The notes: generated from the sequence alone by a model not told the origin. Positions 8,274-18,014 are shown, counted from the stretch's first letter. The stretch: DNA of 58,976 bases from JBBKXP01 sp038251315 (GCA_038251315.1 JBBSBK010000006.1:1-58976), one strand, 5' to 3'. Translations and numbers: made by a program.

Positions 8274-9371
8274 ATGGCACAGATCAGAATCGAGAACGTG
8301 CGCAAGGATTTCGGGACGTTCAACGCTGTCAAATCCTCGACCTTCACCATCGAGGATGGCGAGTTCTTCATGCTGCTGGGGCCTTCGGGCTGCGGCAAGA
8401 CGACGACACTGCGGATGATGGCGGGGCTGGAACTGCCGACGCGCGGCGAGATCTACATCGACGGTGAAGAAGTGGGGATGAAACCGGCAAGTCAGCGGGA
8501 CATCGCCTTCGTGTTCCAGATGTTCGCGCTCTACCCGCATATGAACGTGCGCAAGAATATCAGCTATCCCCTGGTCAGTCAGGGTATGCCCAAGGCAGCC
8601 GTCAAGAAGAAGGTCGGCGAGATTGCAGAGATCCTGGGGATCACCGATATCCTCGACCGCCCCATCGGCGGTCTTTCGGGCGGCGACAGGCAAAGGGTGG
8701 CGCTGGGCCGGGCGATTGTGCGCGACCCCAAGGCCTTTTTCATGGATGAGCCGCTGGGGGCACTGGACGCGGAGTTCCGCGAGCATATGGCGGAAGAGCT
8801 TCGCGCTCTGCATGACCGGATGGGCGCAACGACGGTTTATGTTACCCACGATCAGCTTGAGGCGATGCAGATGGGTGACAAGATCGTCGTGATGAACCAC
8901 GGCGTCGTCGAGCAGTTCGGCGTTCCCCAGGACATCTACGACTGGCCCGCCAGCAAATTTGTGGCGGAGTTCATCGGCTCTCCTCCGATGAACTTCCTCA
9001 ACTTTCACGGAATGGTCGGCCATGGCATGACCCGTGTGACCCTCAGCGATACGACCTTTGACGTGCCCCGGATGATCGGCGGGGCCAATGGCGATCTGAT
9101 CTTGGGCGTCCGGCCCGAACATGTCCGGCTTGACGACAGTGCGCCCTATAGGGGCCGGATCGTGGCGACCGAATACCTGGGCACCACGCAGATCGTCAGC
9201 CTTGAGACCGCAAACGGCCAGATCAAGGCGCGAATTACCAGTCAAGAGGCTGTGGGTATCGGCCAGACTACTGGGCTGCGTTTCGATCCGCGCACGGTGA
9301 CCGTCTTTGTCGCGGGAACAGGTCAGGCGCTGCGATCCGAGGCCAATCAAGGCGTTCTCGCTCATGGCTGA
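8274..9371 (+). CDS. ABC transporter ATPase 1, MalK/UgpC type
   Basis: This 365-residue ATPase has Walker A GPSGCGKTT, a Q-loop FVFQMFALYPHM, a signature IGGLSGGDRQRVALGRAI, Walker B AFFMDEPLGALD and the H-loop VTHDQ. A C-terminal TOBE-like regulatory domain follows (LGVRPEHVRLDD). The signature reads LSGGD where most have LSGGQ. It is followed by a second ATPase gene, so the transporter probably uses an ATPase heterodimer, as in glycerol-type GlpST systems. Confidence 0.92.
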   Translation: MAQIRIENVRKDFGTFNAVKSSTFTIEDGEFFMLLGPSGCGKTTTLRMMAGLELPTRGEIYIDGEEVGMKPASQRDIAFVFQMFALYPHMNVRKNISYPLVSQGMPKAAVKKKVGEIAEILGITDILDRPIGGLSGGDRQRVALGRAIVRDPKAFFMDEPLGALDAEFREHMAEELRALHDRMGATTVYVTHDQLEAMQMGDKIVVMNHGVVEQFGVPQDIYDWPASKFVAEFIGSPPMNFLNFHGMVGHGMTRVTLSDTTFDVPRMIGGANGDLILGVRPEHVRLDDSAPYRGRIVATEYLGTTQIVSLETANGQIKARITSQEAVGIGQTTGLRFDPRTVTVFVAGTGQALRSEANQGVLAHG

Positions 9372-10359
9372 GGTGATCCTGAGCAATGTGTCCAAATCCT
9401 TCGGCGCGGACATCGCGCTGGCGGAAGTCACGATGATCATACCTGACGGCTCTTTCGTCGTCCTGCTGGGCCCCACGGGCGCGGGCAAAACGACGACGCT
9501 GCGTTTGATTTCAGGCCTCGATAGGCCGGACAGGGGAAGCATCCAGATCGGCGGGCGAGACGTTGCGAACCTGACACCGGCGCAACGTGACGTGGCGATG
9601 GTGTTCCAGCAATACTCCCTCTATCCCCACCTCACTGTCCGTCAGAACCTCGAGTTTCCTCTGAAGTCACCGATTCTAAGGACCGCCCGGGCAGAGATCG
9701 ACCGCAAGGTCGGTGATGTGGCTGAAATTCTCCAGATCAGCCACAAGCTCGACAACAAGGCCACTGCGCTGTCGGGGGGAGAGATGCAGCGTGTCTCCAT
9801 CGGCCGCGCGCTGGTGCGAAACCCCTCCGTCTACCTTATGGACGAGCCTCTCAGTTCGCTTGATGCCAAGCTGCGGTCGGATCTGAGAATTGAACTCAAG
9901 AGCATTCAGGCCAATTCAGGTGCGACGTTTCTATACGTCACACATGACCAGATCGAAGCGATGACAATGGCCACCCATGTGGGCGTCCTGGACCATGGCC
10001 GGCTTGTACAGTTCGGAAGCCCACGACAGATCTACGAGAACCCGGTGAGCGTCTATGCCGCCAGCCGTCTGGGCCAGCCGCGCATCAACGTCCTGCCCGC
10101 TGACATCTTCGGTCCAGCCCCCGCAAAGGCCACCCACATCGGCCTCAGGCCCGAGCATATCGTGCAGGGCGAAGGGCAAGACAGTTTTGTTCAGCGGGTC
10201 GAACATCTCGGCGACCAGACCCGACTTCATCTCAGCTTCCGGGACCATGACATCATTACGGTCACCGATGCACATACAACACTCAAAGGGGGCGACATCG
10301 TCAAAATCAGCCCCGAGAAACCGTACTATTTCGACGCCACTGGCGCGCGCGTGGCTTAG
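9364..10359 (+). CDS. ABC transporter ATPase 2, MalK/UgpC type
   Basis: This ~331-residue ATPase has Walker A GPTGAGKTT, signature ALSGGEMQRVSIGRAL, Walker B VYLMDEPLSSLD and a TOBE-like C-terminus (IGLRPEHIVQGE). The ATG at 9364 overlaps the stop of ATPase 1 by 8 bases and puts the family start MAEVILSNVSKSFG at the N-terminus. It differs from its partner at many positions, so this is not a recent duplication. The pair resembles GlpS/GlpT organisation. Confidence 0.92.
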   Translation: MAEVILSNVSKSFGADIALAEVTMIIPDGSFVVLLGPTGAGKTTTLRLISGLDRPDRGSIQIGGRDVANLTPAQRDVAMVFQQYSLYPHLTVRQNLEFPLKSPILRTARAEIDRKVGDVAEILQISHKLDNKATALSGGEMQRVSIGRALVRNPSVYLMDEPLSSLDAKLRSDLRIELKSIQANSGATFLYVTHDQIEAMTMATHVGVLDHGRLVQFGSPRQIYENPVSVYAASRLGQPRINVLPADIFGPAPAKATHIGLRPEHIVQGEGQDSFVQRVEHLGDQTRLHLSFRDHDIITVTDAHTTLKGGDIVKISPEKPYYFDATGARVA

Positions 10360-10370
10360 GGAGCACAACG

Positions 10371-11990
10371 ATGAAGCAGTTTATCAACAACAAGGAAGAC
10401 ATCGTCACCGAGGCCATCGACGGCACCATCGCCGCCTCTGGCGGTGCGCTGACGCGGCTGGACGGCTACCCTCACATCCGCGTCGTCGTCCGCAATGATT
10501 GGGACAAGTCCAAGGTGGCGCTGGTCTCTGGCGGCGGATCGGGGCACGAACCGGCCCACGCTGGTTTTGTCGGCGCGGGCATGCTGACCGCTGCGGTCTG
10601 CGGCGATGTCTTTGCTTCTCCTTCGGTCGATGCCGTCCTGGCGGGGATCCTGGCTGTAACCGGCCCGGCAGGCTGCCTGCTGATCGTCAAGAACTACACC
10701 GGCGACCGGCTGAACTTTGGCCTCGCCGCCGAACGGGCACGAGCATTTGGGCACAAGGTTGGCATGGTGATCGTTGACGATGATGTCGCCCTTCCCGACC
10801 TGCCTCAGGCCCGAGGGCTGGCCGGCACGCTTTTTGCCCACAAGATCGCGGGCGCGATGGCCGAAAACGGTGCCAGCCTCGAAGAAATCAAGGCAGCCGC
10901 CGAGCGGGTGATCCGCAACAGCCGAAGCATCGGCATGTCACTCGACACCTGCACCGTCCCCGGCTCACCCAAGGAAGACCGCATACCTCATGGCATGGCC
11001 GAGCTTGGGCTGGGCATCCATGGCGAAGCGGGGGTCGAACAGGTGGTCTCTGGCGGCGCCTACGACGCTATGGCCAAAGTCACGGAAAAGCTGGCAGCAA
11101 CGATGGCTGACGCGCCGCACGTTGCTCTGGTCAACAACCTCGGCGGTGCGTCGGTACTTGAGATGTCGATCCTGACTCTCAACCTGCTGGGGTCGCGCAT
11201 AGGAAAACAGATCGAGATGATCGTCGGCCCCGACACAATGATGACAGCCCTCGATATGCATGGCTTCTCCGTCTCTGTCCTCGAACTCTCGCCGGGGGAT
11301 GAGGCCCTGCTGAAGCAGCCTGTGGCCGTTCCCGGCTGGCCGACCTGCAAGACGATCAACGTCCCTGCCATCCTTCCCTTGCCCGATGGGCTCTCACCCA
11401 TTCGTGCTCCAGCATCGTCTCATGCACCTACCAAGGCCTTCCTGACGTCTTGCTGCAACATCCTGATCACCGCCGAAGCGGATCTCAACGCGCTCGACGC
11501 CCGCTCTGGTGATGGCGACACCGGGTCGACACTGGCAACCGCCGCTCGGGCGCTCATAGGCGCCATGGACACCCTGCCGCTGGCCGATCACACCCAGCTT
11601 TATCGCGCGATCGGCTTGGAACTCAGCCAGACCATGGGCGGGTCCTCGGGAGTTCTTCTGGCAATCTTCTTTGCAGCCGCTGGCGATGCATCGTCTTCGG
11701 GCCTGCCGATGCGAGAGGCCCTGCAAACCGGGCTCGATCGGATGCGCCTGATCGGCGGAGCCAACCCAGGTGACCGGACCATGGTCGATGCCCTGTTACC
11801 TGCGTTGAAGTCGTTGGATCAAGGTCTGGCCAAGGCCGCAGAAGCAGCCCGCAAAGGGGCAGACTATACCGCGACGCTCTCCAAGGCCAACGCCGGTCGG
11901 GCAACATATATCAACGCAGAACAGCTGCACGGACACGTTGACCCAGGAGCTGAGGCGGTGGCGCGCCTCTTCGAGCATCTCGCATCCTGA
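10371..11990 (+). CDS. Dihydroxyacetone kinase, fused DhaK-DhaL (ATP-dependent)
   Basis: The 539-residue enzyme joins both kinase halves. The N-terminal DhaK domain has GGGSGHEPAHAG (residues 53-65), NYTGD (108-112) and LGIHGEAG with His217, the residue that binds the ketone carbonyl covalently. The C-terminal DhaL domain has the Mg-ATP aspartates in DARSGDGDTGST and the TMGGSSG loop. It converts dihydroxyacetone, or a related triose or tetrose such as glyceraldehyde or erythrulose, to the phosphate. It sits 11 bases after ATPase 2, so import and phosphorylation are one operon. No PTS protein (DhaM) is nearby, consistent with the ATP type. Confidence 0.92.
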   Translation: MKQFINNKEDIVTEAIDGTIAASGGALTRLDGYPHIRVVVRNDWDKSKVALVSGGGSGHEPAHAGFVGAGMLTAAVCGDVFASPSVDAVLAGILAVTGPAGCLLIVKNYTGDRLNFGLAAERARAFGHKVGMVIVDDDVALPDLPQARGLAGTLFAHKIAGAMAENGASLEEIKAAAERVIRNSRSIGMSLDTCTVPGSPKEDRIPHGMAELGLGIHGEAGVEQVVSGGAYDAMAKVTEKLAATMADAPHVALVNNLGGASVLEMSILTLNLLGSRIGKQIEMIVGPDTMMTALDMHGFSVSVLELSPGDEALLKQPVAVPGWPTCKTINVPAILPLPDGLSPIRAPASSHAPTKAFLTSCCNILITAEADLNALDARSGDGDTGSTLATAARALIGAMDTLPLADHTQLYRAIGLELSQTMGGSSGVLLAIFFAAAGDASSSGLPMREALQTGLDRMRLIGGANPGDRTMVDALLPALKSLDQGLAKAAEAARKGADYTATLSKANAGRATYINAEQLHGHVDPGAEAVARLFEHLAS

Positions 11991-12123
11991 CCAATTCAGC
12001 GGCACCCGGACCGTTCTTCAGACGACCCTTCGAACAGTCCGCAGTGAGATATCCCACCGACAGTCATTCTGTACGCTGCACGAATCTCGTCACGTATGCC
12101 CTGCTGCTCCGACTTGGTTGCCA

Positions 12124-12963
12124 TCACGGGTTGCAGACAGGGCAGTGTCCGGGGTCGGCCACGCGAAGGCCATCAGTGCGCGGCCGATTGGCCTTGAGTC
12201 CACAATGCGTGCAGCCGTGCACCTCTGCCTTGACCAGCAGCGTCGGGCCGTCGCACCAGGCGCAGGGCAGGCCGGTTTCCACCCGCAACAGCCCCCATCC
12301 CGGTGCGGTGCAGTCCGGGCAGGCTGTCCCCAGTCGCGCGGCAAGGCGTTCGGCCAGACGGCCGATCGTCTCCATCCGGCGGGGGTTCAGATGGGCGCGC
12401 ATATCGGTCTGCAGCAAAGCGCCGCCCTGATCGGTCAGACGTGACGCGCGGCCGATGGCGTCATCGACCGCGCTGCGGTCCTGCAAACCCTTGGCCAAAG
12501 GGACTGCACCCTGTCCGGTCGGGGCCACGACGATGGCGGTCCGGGGAAAACCGATGCGTGTCAGAAAGCTGGTCGCCTCGTCGGCTGAAAACACGGTAAC
12601 GTGATCGTAGCACGGGGCCTCGTCGGTCAGCCTTTCCATCACCTCCTGCCCTGTTTCCGCGTTCCGCCACAACAGCACCTCGCGGCCGATGGGCACAAAC
12701 GGGATCACCGGATGCGGGCCGTAGGCGCCTTCGCTGGCGATACTGACGGTCAGGCCGGTGGCCGCGATGGCGGCGCGGGCCTTGGCGCGGGCAGCATCGT
12801 CCATCGTGCCCCTGCGCGGGGTTTCGCCGGTAAAGGTGCCGAACCGGTCGGTGTCCAGCCCCTCGGGCACCACCAGCGTGATGCCAAGCCGGGCCAGCGG
12901 CGGCGCGATTGCCGCCGCTTTGCCGTGCATGGTGCCAAGGGCTGCGCGATCAGGCAGGGTCAT
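12124..12963 (-). CDS. DUF6671-like protein with zinc ribbons, third gene of the dab operon
   Basis: This 279-residue protein starts at an ATG overlapping the dabA stop (ATGA), which fixes the start as MTLPDRAALGTMHGKAAAI. The first ~200 residues are an alpha/beta region (LGITLVVPEGLDTDRFGTFTG, ATVAIASEGAYGPHP-like). The C-terminus carries CPDC..CAWC and CTHC..CPVC pairs, enough for two zinc sites. I recall this as the DUF6671 family; its function is unknown. Coupling to dabA suggests a part in bicarbonate uptake, for example metal handling for the DabA zinc site, but that is speculation. Confidence 0.7.
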   Translation of the reverse strand: MTLPDRAALGTMHGKAAAIAPPLARLGITLVVPEGLDTDRFGTFTGETPRRGTMDDAARAKARAAIAATGLTVSIASEGAYGPHPVIPFVPIGREVLLWRNAETGQEVMERLTDEAPCYDHVTVFSADEATSFLTRIGFPRTAIVVAPTGQGAVPLAKGLQDRSAVDDAIGRASRLTDQGGALLQTDMRAHLNPRRMETIGRLAERLAARLGTACPDCTAPGWGLLRVETGLPCAWCDGPTLLVKAEVHGCTHCGLKANRPRTDGLRVADPGHCPVCNP

Positions 12964-15338
12964 GCGGCACGGCGCTGGTAGTCCGTTTCGTCCCACGCCA
13001 ATCCGGGCCGATAGCGGGCCGCCATCCGACCCTCTTTCAGCACGAAAAGATGCAGCCAGCCATTGTCGAAAAGCGCGCGTACCCCGTCGTGGCGGGCCAG
13101 CACGTCGATGATGGCCGCGCGCGGGGCCTCGACCAGCACCGACAGCCGCAAGGGCTCATGCGCCAGTTGTGCGCCGTCATGCACGGTTTGCCACGGCAGA
13201 CCGGGGCGCAGCATGCCGCCATTGCCCTGCACCACCCCGATGCCGCCCACGACGTTGTGGATCAGCTTGTTGCCGCCACCAAAAGCGTCGGGTGCTACGG
13301 ACGAGCCATAGTATTGCAGGCTGATCCAGCTGGCCACCACAACAGGCGCGGTCAGGATCAGTTCCAGCGTGCCAAAGCCCGCGTCTGCCTGCCAATCGTA
13401 GTTGTGCAGGAAGGCGCGGCCAGCAAGATCTGTGCCGGCAGTGGCGGGGCGCGGGGCCGCGATAAAGGCCGCACACCCGGCCAGTCCCCATTCGGGCCGC
13501 ACCTCGGCCCAGTTCAGCGCCCGCTGGGCGATGGCATCGGCCGTGGCTCCCGGCAGACGCAGCGCACGTTCGGACCGCGCAAGGCCCCCGGCGCGGGCAA
13601 GCCAGTCTTCGGACTTGGCAATGTCTGCCACATGTGCGGGCGCAGGGTCATCCCTGTAAAGACGGATCCGGTCGGTCGTCGTGTCGTGCAGGCCCGCCAG
13701 AAACACCGTGTCTTCTGCCAGCATGATACCCTGCGCAGGCAGACCCGCGCGCGTTTCGGGGTCGTTCAGCAACTGGGCCAGCAGCCGCGCCGATACCTCG
13801 CCGGTCTGCCCGGCACAGGCACCGCAGTGATAGGCGCTTTCGTGCGGGTTGTTGGTGGTTTGCCCGCCGTGGCCCAGCAGCAGCACCAGCCGTGCATGGT
13901 TCGTGGTCATGCTCATCGCCTTCAGCACGGCGGCCCCGGTCGCGGCCTTGGCCTCGGCGCTCAACCCGCCTTCGATACGCGGCGCGGGTTCGGGGGGCTG
14001 TTCGGCGGGTGGCACAGCAAGCGCATCGCGCACCAGTTTCCAGCCATAGGCCGGCCCTGCCGCCTCGACAAAGGCAAAGGACGATACCGCCGCCTGCCGG
14101 AACCGGCCCCAGGCACGGGTGGTCCGGGCGGCAATACGGGTGGCACGTTCGACCTCGGGTGCGGCATGGCCAGTTGAGGTCATTCCAGGGTTCAAAAGTA
14201 CCGGCAGATGAATCTGCAACTCTTCGGTGCCATGCGCACGGTGCTGCAGCGGCAGCCCGAAAAAGCCAGCAAAACCGATGGTTTCGATGTCCGGGCTCTG
14301 GCTTTCGAGCGCACGGCGGAACACTTCTGACCGCACGTCGATGCAAAAGGCGGCCTGCAGCGCCGGACGGCCTGCCGTGGTCTTTGGCCCGGACAGGGCG
14401 GCGTCCAGCTTGCGCTGATGCGCCCGCTCGGCGGCCTCTTGCAGGATCGCGTCGATCACCTCATCCACCGAGGGCTGTACAGGCGCTCCATGCGCCGCAA
14501 CAGCCTGAGCCCAGTCCGCAGCAACCTCGGGGGCATGCGCCAATATCGCCTCTTCCCAGATCAGGCGGATGGCCAGCAGGTCGATGATCGTCATGTCGGA
14601 TTGGCCCCGCAGTTCGGCCTCCCACAGCAGCCAGCGCGCGTGCTGCGACCAGCCGCCCAGATCCATCAGCATCCGGTGAAAGGCCGTCTCGGCAGCCTCG
14701 GCGGACAGGCCCAGCCGGTCGGCTGCCCGCAGGATCACGCGCTCGGGCGTGTCGTCGGCACCGGCGACATGGGCACAAAACCCCGAAAGCCCCGCAATCT
14801 CGGGTGTCAGGTCATGGGACGCCCACTCGCGCCAGGCGGAAAACGCCCCGCGCATTGGTGCTGGCGACCAGAGCGCCTGACCCCGGTCGAAATGCCCCGC
14901 CGCCCACAGCCCAAAGCTGCGGGCGATGACCGAGGGCCAGTCGGTGCCGGTGGCCCGTGCGGCCAGATCGGCCACCGTGGGCAGCATCTGTGGTGCGGCA
15001 CTTGTGTTGGCAAGCATCGCCTTGAGCAAGGCCAGATCGGCGGGCTTTATCGGTGAGTGGCAGGCGATCAGGGCATCCGCCAGATCAACATCGGTGACGG
15101 CGCCCAAGCGCACCAGCGCCGCATAATCGGCCCGCGGACGGGTGATCCTGACGCCGGCCACACGGGCCAGACGTGCTGCGGCGGTGGCCAGATCCTCGCC
15201 CGATTGCCCCAGAAACGGGTTGACGGCAACTGTCGCATCCAGCGGAAAGGCGGGCGGGATGGCCCGGGCCGCAGCCTCGGCAGCGTTCATAAGACCCGTG
15301 ACCCGGGCCGGAGCGATCTGAGTGTGCTTGAGGAACAT
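12960..15338 (-). CDS. dabA: DabA, inorganic carbon uptake subunit (DUF2309)
   Basis: The 792-residue protein has the beta-carbonic-anhydrase-like metal site of DabA: Cys332 and Asp334 in FCIDVRSE, and His490 with Cys505 in LLGHGGQTTNNPHESAYHCG. DabA with DabB forms a membrane complex that hydrates CO2 to bicarbonate in one direction, energised by ion flow through DabB. The ATG follows a TGGAG site. It lies 15 bases after dabB, and a DUF6671 gene overlaps its end. In a heterotroph the bicarbonate would feed carboxylases. Confidence 0.9.
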   Translation of the reverse strand: MFLKHTQIAPARVTGLMNAAEAAARAIPPAFPLDATVAVNPFLGQSGEDLATAAARLARVAGVRITRPRADYAALVRLGAVTDVDLADALIACHSPIKPADLALLKAMLANTSAAPQMLPTVADLAARATGTDWPSVIARSFGLWAAGHFDRGQALWSPAPMRGAFSAWREWASHDLTPEIAGLSGFCAHVAGADDTPERVILRAADRLGLSAEAAETAFHRMLMDLGGWSQHARWLLWEAELRGQSDMTIIDLLAIRLIWEEAILAHAPEVAADWAQAVAAHGAPVQPSVDEVIDAILQEAAERAHQRKLDAALSGPKTTAGRPALQAAFCIDVRSEVFRRALESQSPDIETIGFAGFFGLPLQHRAHGTEELQIHLPVLLNPGMTSTGHAAPEVERATRIAARTTRAWGRFRQAAVSSFAFVEAAGPAYGWKLVRDALAVPPAEQPPEPAPRIEGGLSAEAKAATGAAVLKAMSMTTNHARLVLLLGHGGQTTNNPHESAYHCGACAGQTGEVSARLLAQLLNDPETRAGLPAQGIMLAEDTVFLAGLHDTTTDRIRLYRDDPAPAHVADIAKSEDWLARAGGLARSERALRLPGATADAIAQRALNWAEVRPEWGLAGCAAFIAAPRPATAGTDLAGRAFLHNYDWQADAGFGTLELILTAPVVVASWISLQYYGSSVAPDAFGGGNKLIHNVVGGIGVVQGNGGMLRPGLPWQTVHDGAQLAHEPLRLSVLVEAPRAAIIDVLARHDGVRALFDNGWLHLFVLKEGRMAARYRPGLAWDETDYQRRAA

Positions 15339-15353
15339 GCTTATCTCCAGTGA

Positions 15354-16916
15354 TCAGAGGGATTTCGTGGCCCGAAAGCCGCCGATCATCCGGTCAAGAA
15401 CCGCGTTAAGGTACAGGCCATTGGCAAGATGTACGCGCAGGCCCGCCGCTGCCGGGTGATGCGCCCAGTGGGGGAACAACGCCTGTGCCACCGCCACGAG
15501 GCCAAAGGACATCAGCGCCAGCACGATCAGCGCCCACTCCAGCGGCCCGGGGACCGGCGGGACGGGCAGATAGCGGCCCCACAGCGCCGCCGCAATCACC
15601 TGAAAGCCGAAATAGGCCACGGCTGCTGCCAAAGAGGCCGCTGCCGTGCGCTGTGTCAGCGCCTTGGGTGCAGTATCGGCCAACCCCTGCGCCACCAGAT
15701 AGGCCACACCGAAGATCAGGATCACCCCCAGCGCCAGCGCCTGTGCCGATTTCGGCCCAACCACCAGCCCAAAGACCATCGCCACCACCCCATAAAGCAG
15801 CAGCGCCAGCACGAAGGCCCGGGCCACCGCACCGATGCCCGGCACTGCGACCGGACCGGGGCGATGCACGTCCGCCACCGCCCTGACCGCCCCACCCGAC
15901 GCAAGAAAAGCGTGCGCCTTGTACAGCGAATGGGCCACGATATGCGGCAGTGCCAGCGCCCAGAGACCCATCCCGCATTGCAGCAGCATGAAGCCCATCT
16001 GCGCCACCGTAGACCAGGCCAGCGCCGTCTTGACCGCACTTTGCGTCAGCATCACCGCCGCCCCGAACAGCGCCGTCAATCCGCCCAGCATCACCAGCGC
16101 CGCCATGGCGCCGGGGCTGGCCTGCACCACATCCGACAAGCGGATCAACATGAACCCGCCGCCGTTGATGATGCCCGCATGCAGCAGCGCCGAAACCGGG
16201 GTTGGCGCCTCCATCACTTCGGTCAGCCAGCCATGCAGCGGGAAAGTGGCGGTTTTGAGCGCGGCAACCAGCACCAGCAGCGCCACGCCGATATGCGCAG
16301 GCATAGGCAGACCGGAACCTGCGGCCTGCGACAGTGCGGCAATGTCCGCCGTGCCGAAAGCGGACCACAACAGTATCGCCGCCAGCAGCAGCACCGCGTC
16401 GCCCGCGCCCCAGACCAACGTGAACTTTGCCGCCGCCCGCCGCGCCTCGGCCCGTTCGGGGTAAAACAGCAACAATTGCCGCAGCCCCAGACCGATGGTC
16501 ACAAAGGCCAAAACCAGCACGGCCAGACTGCCCGCCTGCACCAGTGTCAAAACAGCCGCCAGCGTCGCCAGCATCAGCCCGTGGAACGTGCCCTCCCGCC
16601 CTTCACCGTCGATATAGGTCCGGGAATATCGCACCACAACCCAGCCGACAAAGGCCACGAGCAGTGCCATCGTGGCACTGACCGCATCAAGGCGAAAGGC
16701 GATCAGCGCAGGCCCGCCGCCAAACCCCACCGTAGCCGGACCAAAGGTGATCAGCTGTAACATGCTCGCAATTGCCAAAGCCAGAACGCCCAGAGCCGCG
16801 CCTTCGGCCAGACGCGGCAGCGCGCCCGGACGGCGGCCGGGTTGGAACAGGGCGAGGCTCGACATCGCAAGGAGCAAGATCGGGGCGAACAGGATGAGGG
16901 GCGGCAGGAAGGGCAT
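15354..16916 (-). CDS. dabB: DabB, NuoL-like ion-translocating membrane subunit
   Basis: The 520-residue protein is made of about 13-14 hydrophobic helices and belongs to the NADH-quinone oxidoreductase subunit L / Mrp antiporter family. Family marks are FPLHGWLTEVMEAPTPVSALLHAG, with the conserved Lys before it, and the HIVAHSLYKAHAFL helix with two His and Lys. It is not in a nuo or mrp operon. With dabA directly downstream it is the proton or cation channel of the DAB carbon pump. The start MPFLPPLILFAPI at 16916 is chosen because upstream codons are not membrane-like. Confidence 0.88.
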   Translation of the reverse strand: MPFLPPLILFAPILLLAMSSLALFQPGRRPGALPRLAEGAALGVLALAIASMLQLITFGPATVGFGGGPALIAFRLDAVSATMALLVAFVGWVVVRYSRTYIDGEGREGTFHGLMLATLAAVLTLVQAGSLAVLVLAFVTIGLGLRQLLLFYPERAEARRAAAKFTLVWGAGDAVLLLAAILLWSAFGTADIAALSQAAGSGLPMPAHIGVALLVLVAALKTATFPLHGWLTEVMEAPTPVSALLHAGIINGGGFMLIRLSDVVQASPGAMAALVMLGGLTALFGAAVMLTQSAVKTALAWSTVAQMGFMLLQCGMGLWALALPHIVAHSLYKAHAFLASGGAVRAVADVHRPGPVAVPGIGAVARAFVLALLLYGVVAMVFGLVVGPKSAQALALGVILIFGVAYLVAQGLADTAPKALTQRTAAASLAAAVAYFGFQVIAAALWGRYLPVPPVPGPLEWALIVLALMSFGLVAVAQALFPHWAHHPAAAGLRVHLANGLYLNAVLDRMIGGFRATKSL

Positions 16917-16956
16917 GGTGTTCTCCGGATTGCGACAGGTGCGCCGGGGATATCCG

Positions 16957-16986
16957 TTGCAATACGTCAAGAAAATTACATATAAT
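16957..16986 (+). promoter_or_regulatory. Promoter for the LysR gene in the dabB/lysR gap
   Basis: TTGCAA (16957-16962), 18 bases, then TATAAT (16981-16986) give a good sigma-70-type promoter 28 bases before the LysR ATG. The 98-base gap between divergent dabB and lysR must also hold the dab promoter and the LysR site, so the regulator very likely controls both directions. Confidence 0.55.
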
Positions 16987-17014
16987 CGTCCTAAACGTTC
17001 TGTTTGGTAGAAGA

Positions 17015-17893
17015 ATGGCGTCTCTGAATCTGCATCATCTGCGTCTGTTCCGCGCCGTCGCGTCCGATGGGACGCTGACCGGGGCCGCGCGGGGGCTGAA
17101 TTTGTCCCAATCGGCATTGTCCACGCAGATCAAGGCACTGGAGGCATCGCTGGGCCATGACCTGTTCGAGCGGCGCGGCCGCGGCCTGATCCTGACCGAA
17201 GCGGGGCGCATCGCACTTGATCATGCCGAGGCGATTTTTCGCACTGCCGACGATCTGACCGCGACGCTGCGCGAAACTGGCCGGGGGCGCCGGGCGCTGC
17301 GGGTGGGCGCACTTGCCACGCTGTCACGGAATTTCCAAATGCAATTCCTGCGCCCGCTGATCGGGCGGCAGGATGTCGAGGTTGTGCTGCGCTCGGGTAG
17401 TCAGGCGGAGCTTTTGCGCGGCCTGCACTCGCTGGCCTTTGACGTTGTGCTGACCAATCTTGCCCCACCGCGTGATGCGGCGACACCCTGGCTGGTTCAC
17501 CGTCTGGCCGAACAGCGCGTCAGCATGATCGGCACCCCGGCGCGTCTTGGCGATGTCCCCCGGACCCTGCAGGACCTTCTGCTGAACGAACCGTTGATCT
17601 TGCCCCCACCCGAAACGGCGATGCGTGCCGCGTTCGACGCCCTGACCAGTCGACTGAGCATCGTGCCGATGATCGCAGCCGAGGTCGAAGACATGGCCAT
17701 GCTGCGGTTGCTGGCACGCGAGGATGCGGGCCTTGCGGTCATCCCGCCGATCGTGGTGCAAGATGAACTGGCCGTAGGTCTGCTGGTCGAGGCGGCCCGG
17801 CTTGACGACGTCAGCGAGACTTTTCTTGCGGTAACGGCAGCGCGGCGGTTTCCCAACTCACTTCTGTCCGAGGTTCTGGCGCCGGACCGCTGA
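17015..17893 (+). CDS. LysR-family regulator divergent from dabBA
   Basis: The 292-residue protein has an N-terminal HTH (LNLHHLRLFRAVASDGTLTG..LNLSQSALSTQIKALE). A two-lobed effector domain follows, starting at RRALRVGALATLSRNF and ending in AGLAVIPPIVVQDELAVG. A LysR gene next to dabBA is a common arrangement, and the effector is expected to report carbon or energy status. Some NhaR-like features (start MASLNLHHL) are visible. Start by ATG 28 bases after a clear -10 box. Confidence 0.9.
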   Translation: MASLNLHHLRLFRAVASDGTLTGAARGLNLSQSALSTQIKALEASLGHDLFERRGRGLILTEAGRIALDHAEAIFRTADDLTATLRETGRGRRALRVGALATLSRNFQMQFLRPLIGRQDVEVVLRSGSQAELLRGLHSLAFDVVLTNLAPPRDAATPWLVHRLAEQRVSMIGTPARLGDVPRTLQDLLLNEPLILPPPETAMRAAFDALTSRLSIVPMIAAEVEDMAMLRLLAREDAGLAVIPPIVVQDELAVGLLVEAARLDDVSETFLAVTAARRFPNSLLSEVLAPDR

Positions 17894-18014
17894 TGATGTC
17901 GACCAAGCGCCGCACTGTGTCCGTAGGCAAATGCAAGGCGAAGTCCGTTCAGGTTAAAGGACGGCTGCGCCAAATGCGGCTCATCAGAGAGCGTTCCGGT
18001 GTGGGCCGAGCCGT

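Noticed and set aside
7920..9542. Long open frame on the minus strand opposite the permease and ATPase genes.
   Set aside because: It is the complement of genes with full ABC motifs; its protein is His/Arg/Asp-rich without any domain. GC-rich codon bias opens such antisense frames.
17497..17973. Minus-strand open frame overlapping the LysR gene end.
   Set aside because: It is antisense to conserved LysR effector-domain codons and has no family resemblance.
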